A stretch of 64,000 nt of DNA from Pseudomonas sp. WN033 (lineage in GTDB: Bacteria > Pseudomonadota > Gammaproteobacteria > Pseudomonadales > Pseudomonadaceae), in contig NSKG01000001.1 in the NCBI GenBank assembly GCA_002287035.1, positions 590,210-654,209 of the forward strand, written 5' to 3'. How positions within the stretch are numbered: the first letter of the stretch is position 1; each line of letters starts with the position of its first letter. Made by a program: the position numbers and the translations under genes. The notes under the pieces were generated by a model. That model did not search any database, was not told the DNA's origin, and saw only the letters and a list, made by a program, of their open reading frames with translations. This document shows positions 28,691-38,139 of the stretch, piece by piece.

Positions 28691-29404
28691 ATGATCAAGC
28701 ACAAGGTTTACCAGTGGTTATTATTTAATCAATCGCATTGCCTGTTATGCCTGGGCAGCCAACCCAATGCTGCCGGGCTATGCGAGAGCTGTCTGGCTGA
28801 GCTGCCCTGGCAAGGCCCACAGTGCCGTCAATGTGCTCTGCCGCTGAACAGCGCCGAGCAGTTGTGCGGCAAATGCCAGCAGTCACCCCCGGCCTTTGCT
28901 CAGGTCGTTGCGCCGCTGCTTTATCAGTTCCCGCTCGACAGCCTGATCCCGGCGTTCAAGCACCACGGCCAGCTGGCATACGGTCGTTTGCTGGCCCGAC
29001 TGTTGAGTGACGCTGTTCAGCATCATTATCAGGAACGGCAACTGGCCTGGCCGGATCTGCTGCTACCCATGCCCCTGCACCCCAAGCGTCAGGCCAGGCG
29101 AGGCTTCAATCAGGCCTTCGAGCTGGCCAGGCCAATAGCCCGCAGCCTGGCGCTGAAGCTCGACAGCAATAATCTGATCCGCCAGCGACCAACACCGGCC
29201 CAGCAAGGGCTGAATGCCGCTGAGCGCCGCCGCAATCTGGCCGGGGCCTTTCACTGCCGACACCCCAAACGGCTGGCGGGCCTGCATCTGGCGCTGATCG
29301 ATGATGTGCTGACTACCGGCAGCAGCGCCCAGGAAGCCAGCCGCACCTTGCTGGCCGCCGGAGCGGCCAGTGTCAGTGTCTGGTGTGTGGCGCGCACGCC
29401 TTAG
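28691..29404 (+). CDS. comF: ComF-family phosphoribosyltransferase-like protein
   Basis: 237 residues. An N-terminal cysteine region (CLLCLGSQPNAAGLCESCL, CRQCALPL, CGKCQ) suits a zinc finger. A C-terminal phosphoribosyltransferase fold contains LALIDDVLTTGSSAQEA. ComF proteins take part in DNA uptake in competent bacteria and may act in other settings too. An AGGAGG ribosome site lies 10 bp before the ATG. It is divergent from bioB, as in other pseudomonads. Confidence 0.92.
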   Translation: MIKHKVYQWLLFNQSHCLLCLGSQPNAAGLCESCLAELPWQGPQCRQCALPLNSAEQLCGKCQQSPPAFAQVVAPLLYQFPLDSLIPAFKHHGQLAYGRLLARLLSDAVQHHYQERQLAWPDLLLPMPLHPKRQARRGFNQAFELARPIARSLALKLDSNNLIRQRPTPAQQGLNAAERRRNLAGAFHCRHPKRLAGLHLALIDDVLTTGSSAQEASRTLLAAGAASVSVWCVARTP

Positions 29405-29413
29405 CCAGCCCGA

Positions 29414-29452
29414 CATGGATTGCCACAGGTCTGACGGCCTTCGCAATGACGG
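29414..29452. repeat. Short copy of the GGATTGCCAC...CAATGACGG repeat
   Basis: TGGATTGCCAC at the left and TCGCAATGACGG at the right, enclosing a GGTCTGACGGCC hairpin. It is a half unit of the same family as the longer copies at 30499-30768 and 44181-44446. Confidence 0.6.
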
Positions 29453-29519
29453 TTAGACTTGACCTTGTCTGCGGCAACCATCAGCCTTCACCCCTGCCCC
29501 TCAGATACGGAGCTTTCCG

Positions 29520-30497
29520 ATGTCCTCCCACCCGTTCGCCACCCTCACCCCGGATACCGTGCTCGATGCGGTGGAAAGCCTGGGGCTGGTCAGTGACGCC
29601 CGTATTCTGACGTTGAACAGTTACGAAAACCGGGTATTTCAGGTTGGCATTGAGGGTCAGCAGCCATTGATCGCCAAGTTCTACCGCCCGGACCGCTGGT
29701 CCGACGAGGCCATCCTTGAAGAACACGCCTTCTCCCAGGAACTGGCCGAACGCGATATTCCGGTGATTGCGCCCAACGCCTACGCTGGCCGCACGCTGTT
29801 CGAGCATGCGGGCTTTCGTTTTACTCTGTTCCGCCGCTTCGGTGGCCGGGCACCGGAGTTCGATGACCCTGACCAGCTATTGATGCTGGGGCGCCTGCTC
29901 GGACGCTTGCATGCGGTTGGCGCGATGCGCCCGTTCGAGCACCGGCCGGCGCTGACCGTCGACAACTTCGGGCATGAGAGCCTGAGCTTTCTGCGCGAAC
30001 ACGACTGTGTACCAGACAGCCTGCGCCCGGCCTATTTTTCGGTGGCCGACGACCTGCTAAAGCGGATTGAGGCGCAGATGGCCGAGCATCCGTACCAGTC
30101 GATCCGCCTGCATGGCGATCTGCACGTTGGCAATCTGCTGTGGCGCGATGACCTGCTGTATATGGTTGATATGGATGATTGCCGCATGGGTCCGGCGGTT
30201 CAGGATCTGTGGATGATGCTCTCGGGCGAACGTGACCAGCGCCAGGCGCAACTGGCCGAGCTGGTCGATGGCTACAATGAATTCCACGACTTCGACCCGC
30301 GCCAGCTCAACCTGATCGAGTCGCTGCGCAGCCTGCGGCTGATTCACTACAGCGCCTGGCTGGCCCGGCGCTGGGATGACCCGGCATTTCCGAAACACTT
30401 TCCCTGGTTCGCCAGTGAGCGCTACTGGGCCGAACAGGTTTTGACCCTGCGCGAGCAACGCGCGGCACTGGATGAACTGCCGCTGCGGCTGTTCTGA
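29520..30497 (+). CDS. srkA: Stress response kinase A (YihE-type)
   Basis: A 325-residue Ser/Thr protein kinase of the SrkA/YihE family, a choline-kinase-like fold that protects cells from envelope and oxidative stress in E. coli. The catalytic motif RLHGDLHVGNLLW and the metal-binding VDMDDCRMGP are intact, as is LNSYENRVFQVG at the N-terminus. Confidence 0.93.
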   Translation: MSSHPFATLTPDTVLDAVESLGLVSDARILTLNSYENRVFQVGIEGQQPLIAKFYRPDRWSDEAILEEHAFSQELAERDIPVIAPNAYAGRTLFEHAGFRFTLFRRFGGRAPEFDDPDQLLMLGRLLGRLHAVGAMRPFEHRPALTVDNFGHESLSFLREHDCVPDSLRPAYFSVADDLLKRIEAQMAEHPYQSIRLHGDLHVGNLLWRDDLLYMVDMDDCRMGPAVQDLWMMLSGERDQRQAQLAELVDGYNEFHDFDPRQLNLIESLRSLRLIHYSAWLARRWDDPAFPKHFPWFASERYWAEQVLTLREQRAALDELPLRLF

Positions 30498-30498
30498 C

Positions 30499-30608
30499 TG
30501 GATTGCCACGCCGCTATGCGGCTCGCAATGACGGGGTAGTACACAACCCTCGCTCCCCACGGCACACTCTCCGTCATCGCGAGGGCCGAAGGCCCGTGGC
30601 GATCCAGT
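30499..30608. repeat. 110-bp composite repeat, copy A
   Basis: Begins CTGGATTGCCAC and ends GTGGCGATCCAG, so its ends are near-inverted. It contains two hairpin modules, one centred on CGCCGCTATGCGGC and one on GGGCCGAAGGCCC. Copy B (30659-30768) is nearly identical. Short intergenic sequences of this kind (REP-like) are scattered in many proteobacteria. Confidence 0.75.
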
Positions 30609-30658
30609 GCGCGCCCCGTGATAGCGGCAGATCGGCGCGCTGGCGCAAGGTCTTTGGT

Positions 30659-30768
30659 GGATTGCCACGCCGCTGCGCGGCTCGCAATGACGGGGTAATA
30701 CACACCCCTCGCCCCCATACGGCACACTCTCCGTCATCGCGAGGGCCGAAGGCCCGTGGCGATCCAGG
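30659..30768. repeat. 110-bp composite repeat, copy B
   Basis: Direct repeat of copy A with the same length, order and hairpins; the centre differs at a few bases (CGCCGCTGCGCGGC, CCCCCATACGG). About 50 bp of unrelated sequence separates the two copies. Both lie between srkA and the second acyl-CoA dehydrogenase. Confidence 0.75.
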
Positions 30769-30888
30769 GTTTGGTAGTCTGGCAGAGCCAGCCCGGTCTG
30801 ATTCGCGGGCATCACAGTTATCAATGAAAGTTTTCAGTCATATGTCGAGCACCTACACTCGCCAGCGTTCTCAACAGAGGTTACTGTC

Positions 30889-32691
30889 ATGACCGATATC
30901 CTGCCCGATGCCCGCAACCTGGCCTTTGAGCTCTACGAAGTGCTGGATGCCGAGGCTCTGACCCAGCGCGAGCGTTTCGCCGAGCACAACCGCGAGACCT
31001 TCGACGCCTCGATCAACACCGCCCGCGCCATCGCCGAGAAATATTTCCTGCCGCACAATCGCAAAAGCGATGAAAACGAGCCGCAGTATGTCGATGGCGC
31101 CGCCGAACTGATTCCCGAGGTCAAGCCAGCAGTCGACGCGTTCCTCGAAGCCGGTTTCCTGAATGCCACCCGCAGCTTTGAGCAGGGCGGCATGCAACTG
31201 CCTACGCTGTTGTCCCAGGCCTGTTTTACCCAGTTCCAGGCTGCCAACATCGCCACCTCGTCCTACGCCATGCTGACTATGGGCGCAGCCAACCTGATCG
31301 AGACCTTCGGTAATGAGGAGCAGAAACAGCGCTTCCTGCAACCGATGATCGAGGGCCGGTTCTTCGGCACCATGGCCCTGACCGAGCCGCATGCCGGTTC
31401 CTCACTGTCGGACATTCGCACCAAGGCCGAACCGGCCGCCGATGGCAGCTATCGACTCAAGGGCAACAAGATTTTCATTTCCGCCGGCGATCACCCGCTG
31501 TCGGACAACATCGTGCACATGGTTCTGGCCAAGCTGCCCGACGCCCCGCCCGGGGTCAAAGGTATCAGCCTGTTCATCGTGCCCAAGTTCCTGGTCAACG
31601 ATGACGGCAGCCTGGGCCAGCGCAACGACGTGACCCTGGCCGGCCTGTTCCACAAGATGGGCTGGCGCGGCACTACTTCCACCGCGCTGAACTTCGGCGA
31701 CAACGGTGAGTGCGTCGGCTATCTGGTGGGCAAACCGCATCACGGCCTGAACTACATGTTCCAGATGATGAACGAGGCCCGCATTGGCGTTGGCATGGGT
31801 GCGGTCATGCTCGGCTACGCCGGCTACCAGTACTCGCTGGACTACGCCCGCAACCGCCCGCAGGGTCGCCTGCCGGACGGCAAGGACCCGACCAGCCCGC
31901 AGGTGGCGATCGTTGAGCACACCGACGTCAAGCGCATGCTGCTGACCCAGAAGGCCTACGTCGAAGGTGGCTATGACCTGGGGCTCTATGCCTCGCGCCT
32001 GGTCGACGACAGCGAAACCCTGCCGACCGAGCAGGAGCGCAAAGACGCCCACCAGCTGCTCGATCTGCTGACTCCGATCGTCAAGGCCTGGCCGTCAGAC
32101 TACTGCCTCAAGGCCAACGAACTGGCGATCCAGATTCTTGGTGGCCACGGCTACACCCGTGAATACCCGGTCGAGCAGTACTACCGTGACAATCGCCTGA
32201 ACCCGATCCATGAAGGCACCAACGGCATCCAGTCGCTGGATCTGCTGGGCCGCAAGGTGGTGATGAACAACGGCGCCGCGCTCAAGCAGCTGTCGGCTCT
32301 GATTCAGGACACCTGCCAGCGCGCTGGCGAGCATGCCGAGCTGAACGGCCTGCGCGAGCCGCTGGAAAAGCTCCATGCACATCTGGGCAAGGTCACCCTG
32401 AGCCTGCTCGGCAACCTCGGCCAGGGCAAGGTCAACGAGGCGCTGGCCAACTCGATCCTGTACCTCAACAGCTTCGGCCATATGGTGATCGGCTGGCGCT
32501 GGCTGGAACAGGCCGTTCGCGCCCAGCAGGGCCTGAATGCCGGCAACCCGGCTGATGCCGACTTCTATCGCGGCAAGCTGCAAGCCGCCCGTTACTTCCT
32601 GACCTGGGAAGTGCCGAGCTGCCACCATGCGCTGAATCTGCTGGAAAGCCTGGACCCGACTTGTCTGGAGATGCAGGACGCCTGGTTCTAA
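30889..32691 (+). CDS. Acyl-CoA dehydrogenase (long, FadE type), second copy
   Basis: A 600-residue acyl-CoA dehydrogenase with the same layout as the gene at 21477: N-terminal helical extension, FAD-binding N, middle (LTEPHAGSSLSD, FISAGDHPLSDN) and C domains, plus an extra C-terminal domain. The likely catalytic region is [17 protein letters not shown]. The start ATG at 30889 is preceded by AGAGG. No clear PsrA box was seen upstream, unlike the other copy, so regulation may differ. Confidence 0.93.
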   Translation: MTDILPDARNLAFELYEVLDAEALTQRERFAEHNRETFDASINTARAIAEKYFLPHNRKSDENEPQYVDGAAELIPEVKPAVDAFLEAGFLNATRSFEQGGMQLPTLLSQACFTQFQAANIATSSYAMLTMGAANLIETFGNEEQKQRFLQPMIEGRFFGTMALTEPHAGSSLSDIRTKAEPAADGSYRLKGNKIFISAGDHPLSDNIVHMVLAKLPDAPPGVKGISLFIVPKFLVNDDGSLGQRNDVTLAGLFHKMGWRGTTSTALNFGDNGECVGYLVGKPHHGLNYMFQMMNEARIGVGMGAVMLGYAGYQYSLDYARNRPQGRLPDGKDPTSPQVAIVEHTDVKRMLLTQKAYVEGGYDLGLYASRLVDDSETLPTEQERKDAHQLLDLLTPIVKAWPSDYCLKANELAIQILGGHGYTREYPVEQYYRDNRLNPIHEGTNGIQSLDLLGRKVVMNNGAALKQLSALIQDTCQRAGEHAELNGLREPLEKLHAHLGKVTLSLLGNLGQGKVNEALANSILYLNSFGHMVIGWRWLEQAVRAQQGLNAGNPADADFYRGKLQAARYFLTWEVPSCHHALNLLESLDPTCLEMQDAWF

Positions 32692-32771
32692 GCCCTCACC
32701 CAGCCGAGCATTTGATTCGCGTCGCTAAGGCCGCGACGCGACCCAACCCACACACCAGTTTCAGCATAAGC

Positions 32772-32891
32772 CCTGGGAGTGTCGCGCGCCTGCGCGACAC
32801 AAAGTCATCCGGCAACACCGTGCTATCCGCCAGTTCCAGCATCGCGCAGGCGCAGGGCGGCATCCCGACGACGCTACCCGGACCAGGCAGC
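32772..32891. repeat. ~120-bp inverted repeat flanking the mechanosensitive channel (left copy)
   Basis: Runs from CCTGGGAGTG through CCGGCAACACCGTG, TTCCAGCATCGCGCAGGCGC and GGGCGGCATCCCGACGACG. The same text, with a few substitutions, is found on the opposite strand at 36341-36460. It contains a small hairpin, GTCGCGCGCCTGCGCGAC. No coding potential is apparent. The rest of the 32692-33010 gap shows no other feature that I recognise. Confidence 0.75.
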
Positions 32892-33010
32892 AATCGCCAT
32901 GCAATCCCCCTGAGCGGTCCGAAACGGGTTTAATCCATGTTTCCTTAACAGCTTCCCAATACCAGCCAGTCCGACTACCCTTCTGTCAGTCACTGTCTGG
33001 AAGCTGCTTC

Positions 33011-36000
33011 ATGCGTTATCCGCTCGTTTTTGTTCTATTCCTGTCCCTGATCTGGCCGCTGTCAAGTCTGGCCCAGTCCGATCTCGATACCGCAATTGAG
33101 TCGGTGCGCACCAGCATTGAGCACCTGGCCGAAAGCGCCTTGCCCGAGGCCGAGAAGAAGGAGTTGCAGGAGCTGTACCAAAGCACTTTGGGCTTTTTGC
33201 AGCGCAGCAAGACATCCGACGATAACCTGGCCGCCCTGCGCCAGGAGCTGGATCAGGCGCCTACGGTCATCAGCGATCTGCGCCGCCAGTCCGAACAACT
33301 CAAGGTCACCGACAGCGACCAGTTGCGCCAGCGCTATACCAATCAGAACCTGAGCAGCCTGGAAGAGCTGCTGGGCAACAAGGTCGGCCAGATGTTCGCC
33401 TGGCAGAACGAACTGACCAGCGTCAACAGCGACCTGATTGCCGCTCAGACCCGCCCGGAACGCACCCAGACCAGTATTTCCGGCAACCAGGCCCGGGAAC
33501 AGGCCATCAACGAGCAGCTTCGGCTACTGCAACGCCAGCCCGACAGCACAATCAAAAGCGCCAGACAGAGCATGCTGCGAGCCGAACTGCAAAGCCTGCA
33601 ACGCGCCAATGACCTGCTGCGCCAGCGGCTGCTGGGCAACAGCGTGCTTCAGGATATCGCCACCCAGAAACGCGACCTGCTGAGCCGTCAAATCAGCGAG
33701 ATCGAAACCGATATCGAGATCCTTCAGGATGTGATCGACGAAAAGCGCCGCACCCAGTCGGAACAGGCTGTCAGCGACGTGGCCAGCCAGGTACTGGAGG
33801 GTAGCGAACATCGGGTGTTGCGCGAACAGGCCGGGCTCAACCGCCAGCTCAGCGAAGAGCTGCTGCGAGTCACCAACCAGATGAGCGATCTGACCCGCAA
33901 GAACATCCTGACCCAGCAGCAGATCGACAGCCTGACCCAGATTGATCAGGCGCTGGAACAGCAGATCAGCGTACTGGAAGGCAGTCTGGTGCTGTCACGC
34001 ATCCTCCAGCAGCAAAAACGCAATCTGCCCCAGGTTCGGGTCGACTCCAGCGTCACCGAACTGATTGCTGAGTTGCGCCTGCGCCAGTTCGAGCTGACTC
34101 AGCTACGTGATGAACTGGCCACGCCCAGTGCCTATCTGGAACGAGTACTGCAACGCCTGCCGGAAAGCCTGCGCGATGAATTGCGCCCGGATCTTGAGCA
34201 GGTGGTCAACAGCCGGCCCTCACTGGTCGAGCAACTGATCACCAACAGCAACAACCTGCTGAGCCTGGCCATTACCCTGCAACTGAATCAGCGCCAGCTT
34301 CAGCAACTGAGCGGCGATCTGCGTCGCACCATCGATGACCAGTTGTTCTGGGTGCCCAGCAACCGACCGATCGACAAATCCTGGCTGACCGCCCTGCCGG
34401 GCCGTATCGGCCAGCAGTGGACCGAGCTGGCTCTGCTGCAACAATCCAGTCTGCTAATCAAGGCGTTGAGAGACAACCTGCTGGGTGTAGGGCTATTGAT
34501 CATCGGCCTGGGACTGTACTTCTGGCGACGGCCACGACTGCGCCAAATCTTGCAGGAAGCACATGACGACATTGGCCATTTCCGCCGTGACAGCAGCCGA
34601 CATACACCCAAGGCAATACTGCTGACGGCGTTACTGGTTACGCCCGTACCCTTCGTGCTGGCCGGGCTGGGCCTGATTCTGCAGCTGAGTGAAACCGACG
34701 ACCTGATGGCGCTGAGTGCGGCCCTGCTGCAAGCTGCACTGGCCTGGTTCGTCCTGCATCTGCTGTACCGGGTATTCGATGCCCAGGGCATTGCCGAGCG
34801 GCATTTCCGCTGGGATACCACGCTGGTACAACGCCTGCACCGCCTGACCCGCGACGTGGCCTGGGTCGCCTTGCCCCTGGTGGTAGTCATCGCCCTGGCC
34901 GAAGTACTGCCCGAGCACTTAAATGACGACGTACTCGGCCGGCTGATCATGTTCTTCGGCCTGCTGGGGCTGGGGGTCCTGTTAGTGCGGCTGATGTGGC
35001 GTACCGAGCCGCTCTACAGCTCCCGGCTGGTGCATCACAGCGCCACCCTGATACTCGGCCTGACGCCCCTGATTCTGGCCGGCATGACCGCCTGGGGTTA
35101 TCACTACACCTCGATCAGACTGGCCGACCGGTTCATCGACACCCTGTATCTGATCGTGGCCTGGATGCTGGTTGAGGGCACCGTGGTGCGCAACCTCAAC
35201 GTTGCCGGCCGGCGGCTGGCCTATCAACGCGCCCTGAGCAAACGCCAGGCTGCGCAACAGCAGGCCAAGGAAAGCAGCGAGGACTCGGAGATCGTCGCGG
35301 TCGAAATCCCGGAAATGAACCTCCAGCAGATTAACCAGCAATCTCTGCGGCTGGCCAAACTCGGTCTGCTGCTGTTGTTCGGCGTACTGGTCTATCTGAC
35401 CTGGTCGGATCTGGTCAGTGCGGCCTCTTATCTGGAGTCGATTGCCCTTTGGGAATACAACAGCGGGACCGCAGACAACCCGGTGATAGTACCCATGAGC
35501 GCCGCCGATGTGCTCGGCGCACTGGTCATCGTGGTGCTGACCGTCACACTGGCCCGCAACCTGCCGGGCCTGCTGGAAATTCTGGTGTTGTCACGCATGG
35601 AGCTGCGCCAGGGCAGCAGCTACGCGATTACCACCCTGCTCAGCTACACCATCATCAGTATCGGTATCATCAGCGGCCTGTCGGCGCTTGGCGTGAGCTG
35701 GGACAAGCTGCAATGGCTGGTGGCCGCACTGGGTGTTGGCCTGGGCTTTGGCTTGCAGGAAATCTTCGCCAACTTCATTTCCGGCCTGATCATCCTGTTC
35801 GAGCGACCGGTACGCATCGGTGACGTGGTGACCATTGGCACGCTGTCGGGCACGGTCAACCGTATTCGTATCCGTGCCACCACCATCACCGATTTCGACC
35901 GCAAGGAAATCATCGTCCCGAACAAGACCTTCGTCACCAGCCAGTTGATCAACTGGTCGCTGAACGACACCGTGACCCGGGTGACGGTCAAGCTTGGGGC

Positions 36001-36307
36001 GGCCTATGGTTCGGATCTGGCGCTGATCAAGCAATTGCTGCTGCAGATCGCTGACAACAACAGCCGGGTACTCAAGGACCCGGCACCGATCGTGCTGTTC
36101 CTCAACTTTGGCGACAGCACCCTGGATCATGAGCTGCGCATTCATGTGAAGGAACTGGGTGACCGCAACCCGGCCATCGATGAAATCAACCGTGAAATCG
36201 ACCGGCTGTTCCGCGAACACAACATCGAAATCGCCTTCCGCCAGGTCGATATCAATCTGCGCACCAGCGAAGGTCTGGAGAAGCTGATCGAAAGCCGCCA
36301 AGGGTAA
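33011..36307 (+). CDS. Large mechanosensitive channel of the MscK/MscM type
   Basis: 1098 residues. A signal peptide (1-22, ending SSLAQ) is followed by a long periplasmic coiled-coil domain (about 25-480). Several transmembrane helices lie about 487-900, and a C-terminal MscS domain covers about 880-1098. The pore helix AALGVGLGFGLQEIFANFISG and ERPVRIGDVVTIG are conserved. These channels release solutes on osmotic downshock. Whether it is MscK or MscM (YjeP) cannot be settled by eye. It is flanked by inverted repeats on both sides. Confidence 0.9.
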   Translation: MRYPLVFVLFLSLIWPLSSLAQSDLDTAIESVRTSIEHLAESALPEAEKKELQELYQSTLGFLQRSKTSDDNLAALRQELDQAPTVISDLRRQSEQLKVTDSDQLRQRYTNQNLSSLEELLGNKVGQMFAWQNELTSVNSDLIAAQTRPERTQTSISGNQAREQAINEQLRLLQRQPDSTIKSARQSMLRAELQSLQRANDLLRQRLLGNSVLQDIATQKRDLLSRQISEIETDIEILQDVIDEKRRTQSEQAVSDVASQVLEGSEHRVLREQAGLNRQLSEELLRVTNQMSDLTRKNILTQQQIDSLTQIDQALEQQISVLEGSLVLSRILQQQKRNLPQVRVDSSVTELIAELRLRQFELTQLRDELATPSAYLERVLQRLPESLRDELRPDLEQVVNSRPSLVEQLITNSNNLLSLAITLQLNQRQLQQLSGDLRRTIDDQLFWVPSNRPIDKSWLTALPGRIGQQWTELALLQQSSLLIKALRDNLLGVGLLIIGLGLYFWRRPRLRQILQEAHDDIGHFRRDSSRHTPKAILLTALLVTPVPFVLAGLGLILQLSETDDLMALSAALLQAALAWFVLHLLYRVFDAQGIAERHFRWDTTLVQRLHRLTRDVAWVALPLVVVIALAEVLPEHLNDDVLGRLIMFFGLLGLGVLLVRLMWRTEPLYSSRLVHHSATLILGLTPLILAGMTAWGYHYTSIRLADRFIDTLYLIVAWMLVEGTVVRNLNVAGRRLAYQRALSKRQAAQQQAKESSEDSEIVAVEIPEMNLQQINQQSLRLAKLGLLLLFGVLVYLTWSDLVSAASYLESIALWEYNSGTADNPVIVPMSAADVLGALVIVVLTVTLARNLPGLLEILVLSRMELRQGSSYAITTLLSYTIISIGIISGLSALGVSWDKLQWLVAALGVGLGFGLQEIFANFISGLIILFERPVRIGDVVTIGTLSGTVNRIRIRATTITDFDRKEIIVPNKTFVTSQLINWSLNDTVTRVTVKLGAAYGSDLALIKQLLLQIADNNSRVLKDPAPIVLFLNFGDSTLDHELRIHVKELGDRNPAIDEINREIDRLFREHNIEIAFRQVDINLRTSEGLEKLIESRQG

Positions 36308-36340
36308 AGAAAAACAGATTAAGTCAGTTGCACGGAGATT

Positions 36341-36460
36341 GGTGCCTGACCTGGGTAGCGTCGTCGGGATGCCGCCCAGCGCCTGCGCGATGCTGGAACC
36401 GGCGGATGGCACGGTGTTGCCGGTTGGCTCTGTGCCGCGCAGGCGCGCAACACTCCCAGG
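36341..36460. repeat. ~120-bp inverted repeat flanking the mechanosensitive channel (right copy)
   Basis: Reverse-complement copy of 32772-32891 with scattered substitutions, judged to be mostly transitions. The two copies face each other across about 3.45 kb that contains the channel gene alone. After this copy, 36461-36635 holds a further GGCCTGGGTAACGTCGC motif and the leader of the EF-P-like gene. Confidence 0.75.
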
Positions 36461-36635
36461 CGGTTACCCGGAGTTTCGCGTGTGGCCTGGGTAACGTCGC
36501 ACGCCTGAGCGAGGCAAGGATCAGCGACGATTGGGCCAGCACCGAAACTGATTTAATCAATGCCTCCCTAACGCTTGAAGCTTAGTGCTCGAAGCCCGAA
36601 AATACGCCGCATTCCATGACTTCGAGATTTCTCCG

Positions 36636-37202
36636 ATGCCCAAAGCTTCCGAATTGAAAAAAGGCCAGATCGTGCAGGTCAACGGCCAGCCGCACATCGT
36701 CTCGCAGATCGACGTCAAAAGCCCGTCCTCGCGCAGCGGCACCACCCTGTACAAGGTGCGTTTCAATCATGTGCAGACCAAGCAAAAAGTCGACCAGAGC
36801 CTGACCGGCGATGACTTTCTGACCCCGGTGGACTTTCAGAAGCGCCCGGTCGCTTTCCTCTATCAGGATGCCGACGGCTACACCTTCATGGATAACGAGG
36901 ACTTCGCCCAGTTCACCCTGAATGCAGAACAACTCGAAGAGCAACTGCCCTACCTGCACGAAGGTATCGAGGGTCTGTATGGCCTGCTGGTCGAAGGCAA
37001 CCTGGTTGGTGTGGAGCTACCAGCCGTGGTGGAAATGCCGATTGAAGAGACCCCGCCGGCAATCAAGGGCTCTTCGGCCAGCGCCCGGACCAAAACCGCA
37101 CGCTTTGCCACTGGCCTGGAAATCCAGATCCCCGAGTACCTGGAAACCGGTGAAGTGGTGCGCATCAACACCGAATCCGGCAAGTTCATGTCCCGCGCAT
37201 GA
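36636..37202 (+). CDS. efpL: Elongation factor P-like protein EfpL (YeiP)
   Basis: 188 residues. The three-domain EF-P fold is clear, but the tip of the beta3-beta4 loop has Arg33 inside a longer loop (SPSSRSGTT) in place of the modified lysine or arginine of true EF-P. This marks the EfpL/YeiP subfamily, which relieves ribosome stalling at difficult motifs. The ATG at 36636 (MPKASELKKGQ) is used; an upstream in-frame start would add 17 residues not seen in the family. Confidence 0.9.
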   Translation: MPKASELKKGQIVQVNGQPHIVSQIDVKSPSSRSGTTLYKVRFNHVQTKQKVDQSLTGDDFLTPVDFQKRPVAFLYQDADGYTFMDNEDFAQFTLNAEQLEEQLPYLHEGIEGLYGLLVEGNLVGVELPAVVEMPIEETPPAIKGSSASARTKTARFATGLEIQIPEYLETGEVVRINTESGKFMSRA

Positions 37203-37237
37203 ACCGCAGCCAGCCATAACTGACAGAAGAGAGTCCC

Positions 37238-37894
37238 ATGACCAGCCCCCACATCATTGAGCCTACCAGCCCTGCCGACGCCTGCGTGATCTGGCTGCAT
37301 GGCCTCGGCGCCGACCGCTTCGATTTCGTCCCGGTCGTCCAGATGCTCGGCCTGCCGGCCGGACATGGCATTCGCTTCATCTTTCCCCAGGCGCCGACTC
37401 GGCCGGTCACCATCAATGGCGGCTTCCCGATGCCAAGCTGGTACGACATTCTCGGCATGGCGCCAGCCCGCGCCATCAATCATGAGCAGATGCAGCAGTC
37501 GGCTGACAGTGTCGAAGCTCTGATTCAGCAACAGCTGGCAGAGGGCATTGCTGCCGAGCGCATCATCCTGGCCGGTTTCTCTCAGGGCGGCGCGGTTGTG
37601 CTGCACAACGCTGCTCAGCAACGCCGGGCACTGGGCGGGGTCATGGCGCTGTCGACCTACGGCCCGACCCTGGACAGTCTGCTGGCCACCCCCGGCGCAC
37701 CAGCCCTGGACATCTTCTTCGGCCACGGCCGCCACGACGACATCGTTCTGCCGGCCATGGGGCGTGATGCCTGTGAGCGCATGCAGGCCGCCGGTCACCG
37801 TGTAGAGTGGCATGACTACCCGATGACCCACGAAGTCTGCCCGCAGGAAATTGCCGACATCCGTCACTGGCTGGGCGGCCGGCTCGGTCTCTGA
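37238..37894 (+). CDS. Alpha/beta hydrolase, carboxylesterase type
   Basis: A 218-residue carboxylesterase/phospholipase family protein related to human acyl-protein thioesterase. The catalytic serine is in GFSQGGAV, the aspartate near GRHDDIVL and the histidine in YPMTHEVCP. The substrate is not known. A GAAGAGAG ribosome site precedes the ATG. Confidence 0.9.
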   Translation: MTSPHIIEPTSPADACVIWLHGLGADRFDFVPVVQMLGLPAGHGIRFIFPQAPTRPVTINGGFPMPSWYDILGMAPARAINHEQMQQSADSVEALIQQQLAEGIAAERIILAGFSQGGAVVLHNAAQQRRALGGVMALSTYGPTLDSLLATPGAPALDIFFGHGRHDDIVLPAMGRDACERMQAAGHRVEWHDYPMTHEVCPQEIADIRHWLGGRLGL

Positions 37895-37985
37895 ATCCAG
37901 CTTGCGATTCGCCAGCCAACCCCGTCATCGCGCAAGGGCCACAGTGCAGACAGGTGCGGGGTTGAACTGGCTCCCTCCCTCCTGT

Positions 37986-38021
37986 CATCTGGATCGCCAC
38001 CGGCCCGTGGCGATCCAGATG
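37986..38021. terminator. Hairpin between esterase and helicase genes
   Basis: Perfect inverted repeat CATCTGGATCGCCAC / GTGGCGATCCAGATG with a 6-base loop, in the 245-bp gap between 37894 and 38140. Its ends match the CTGGAT...ATCCAG repeat family. It has no T-run, so repeat is as likely as terminator. Confidence 0.5.
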
Positions 38022-38139
38022 CCTGGCGCATGCGCGCGGCAACAATCGGAACTGTTCAAAAAATCACCGACCGGAGTCTTCGCACTCCGCCCGGCTTGCA
38101 TTACACTGGCCCGTTGACACTCACCCTCAAGCCAGAGAG

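Noticed and set aside
30499..30768. Possible CRISPR array
   Set aside because: There are only two copies, each 110 bp with internal hairpins, not short repeats with regular spacers; no cas genes are present.
30057..30824. Minus-strand frame across the srkA 3' end and the repeats
   Set aside because: It spans an unrelated gene end and two repeat units, so the open frame is incidental.
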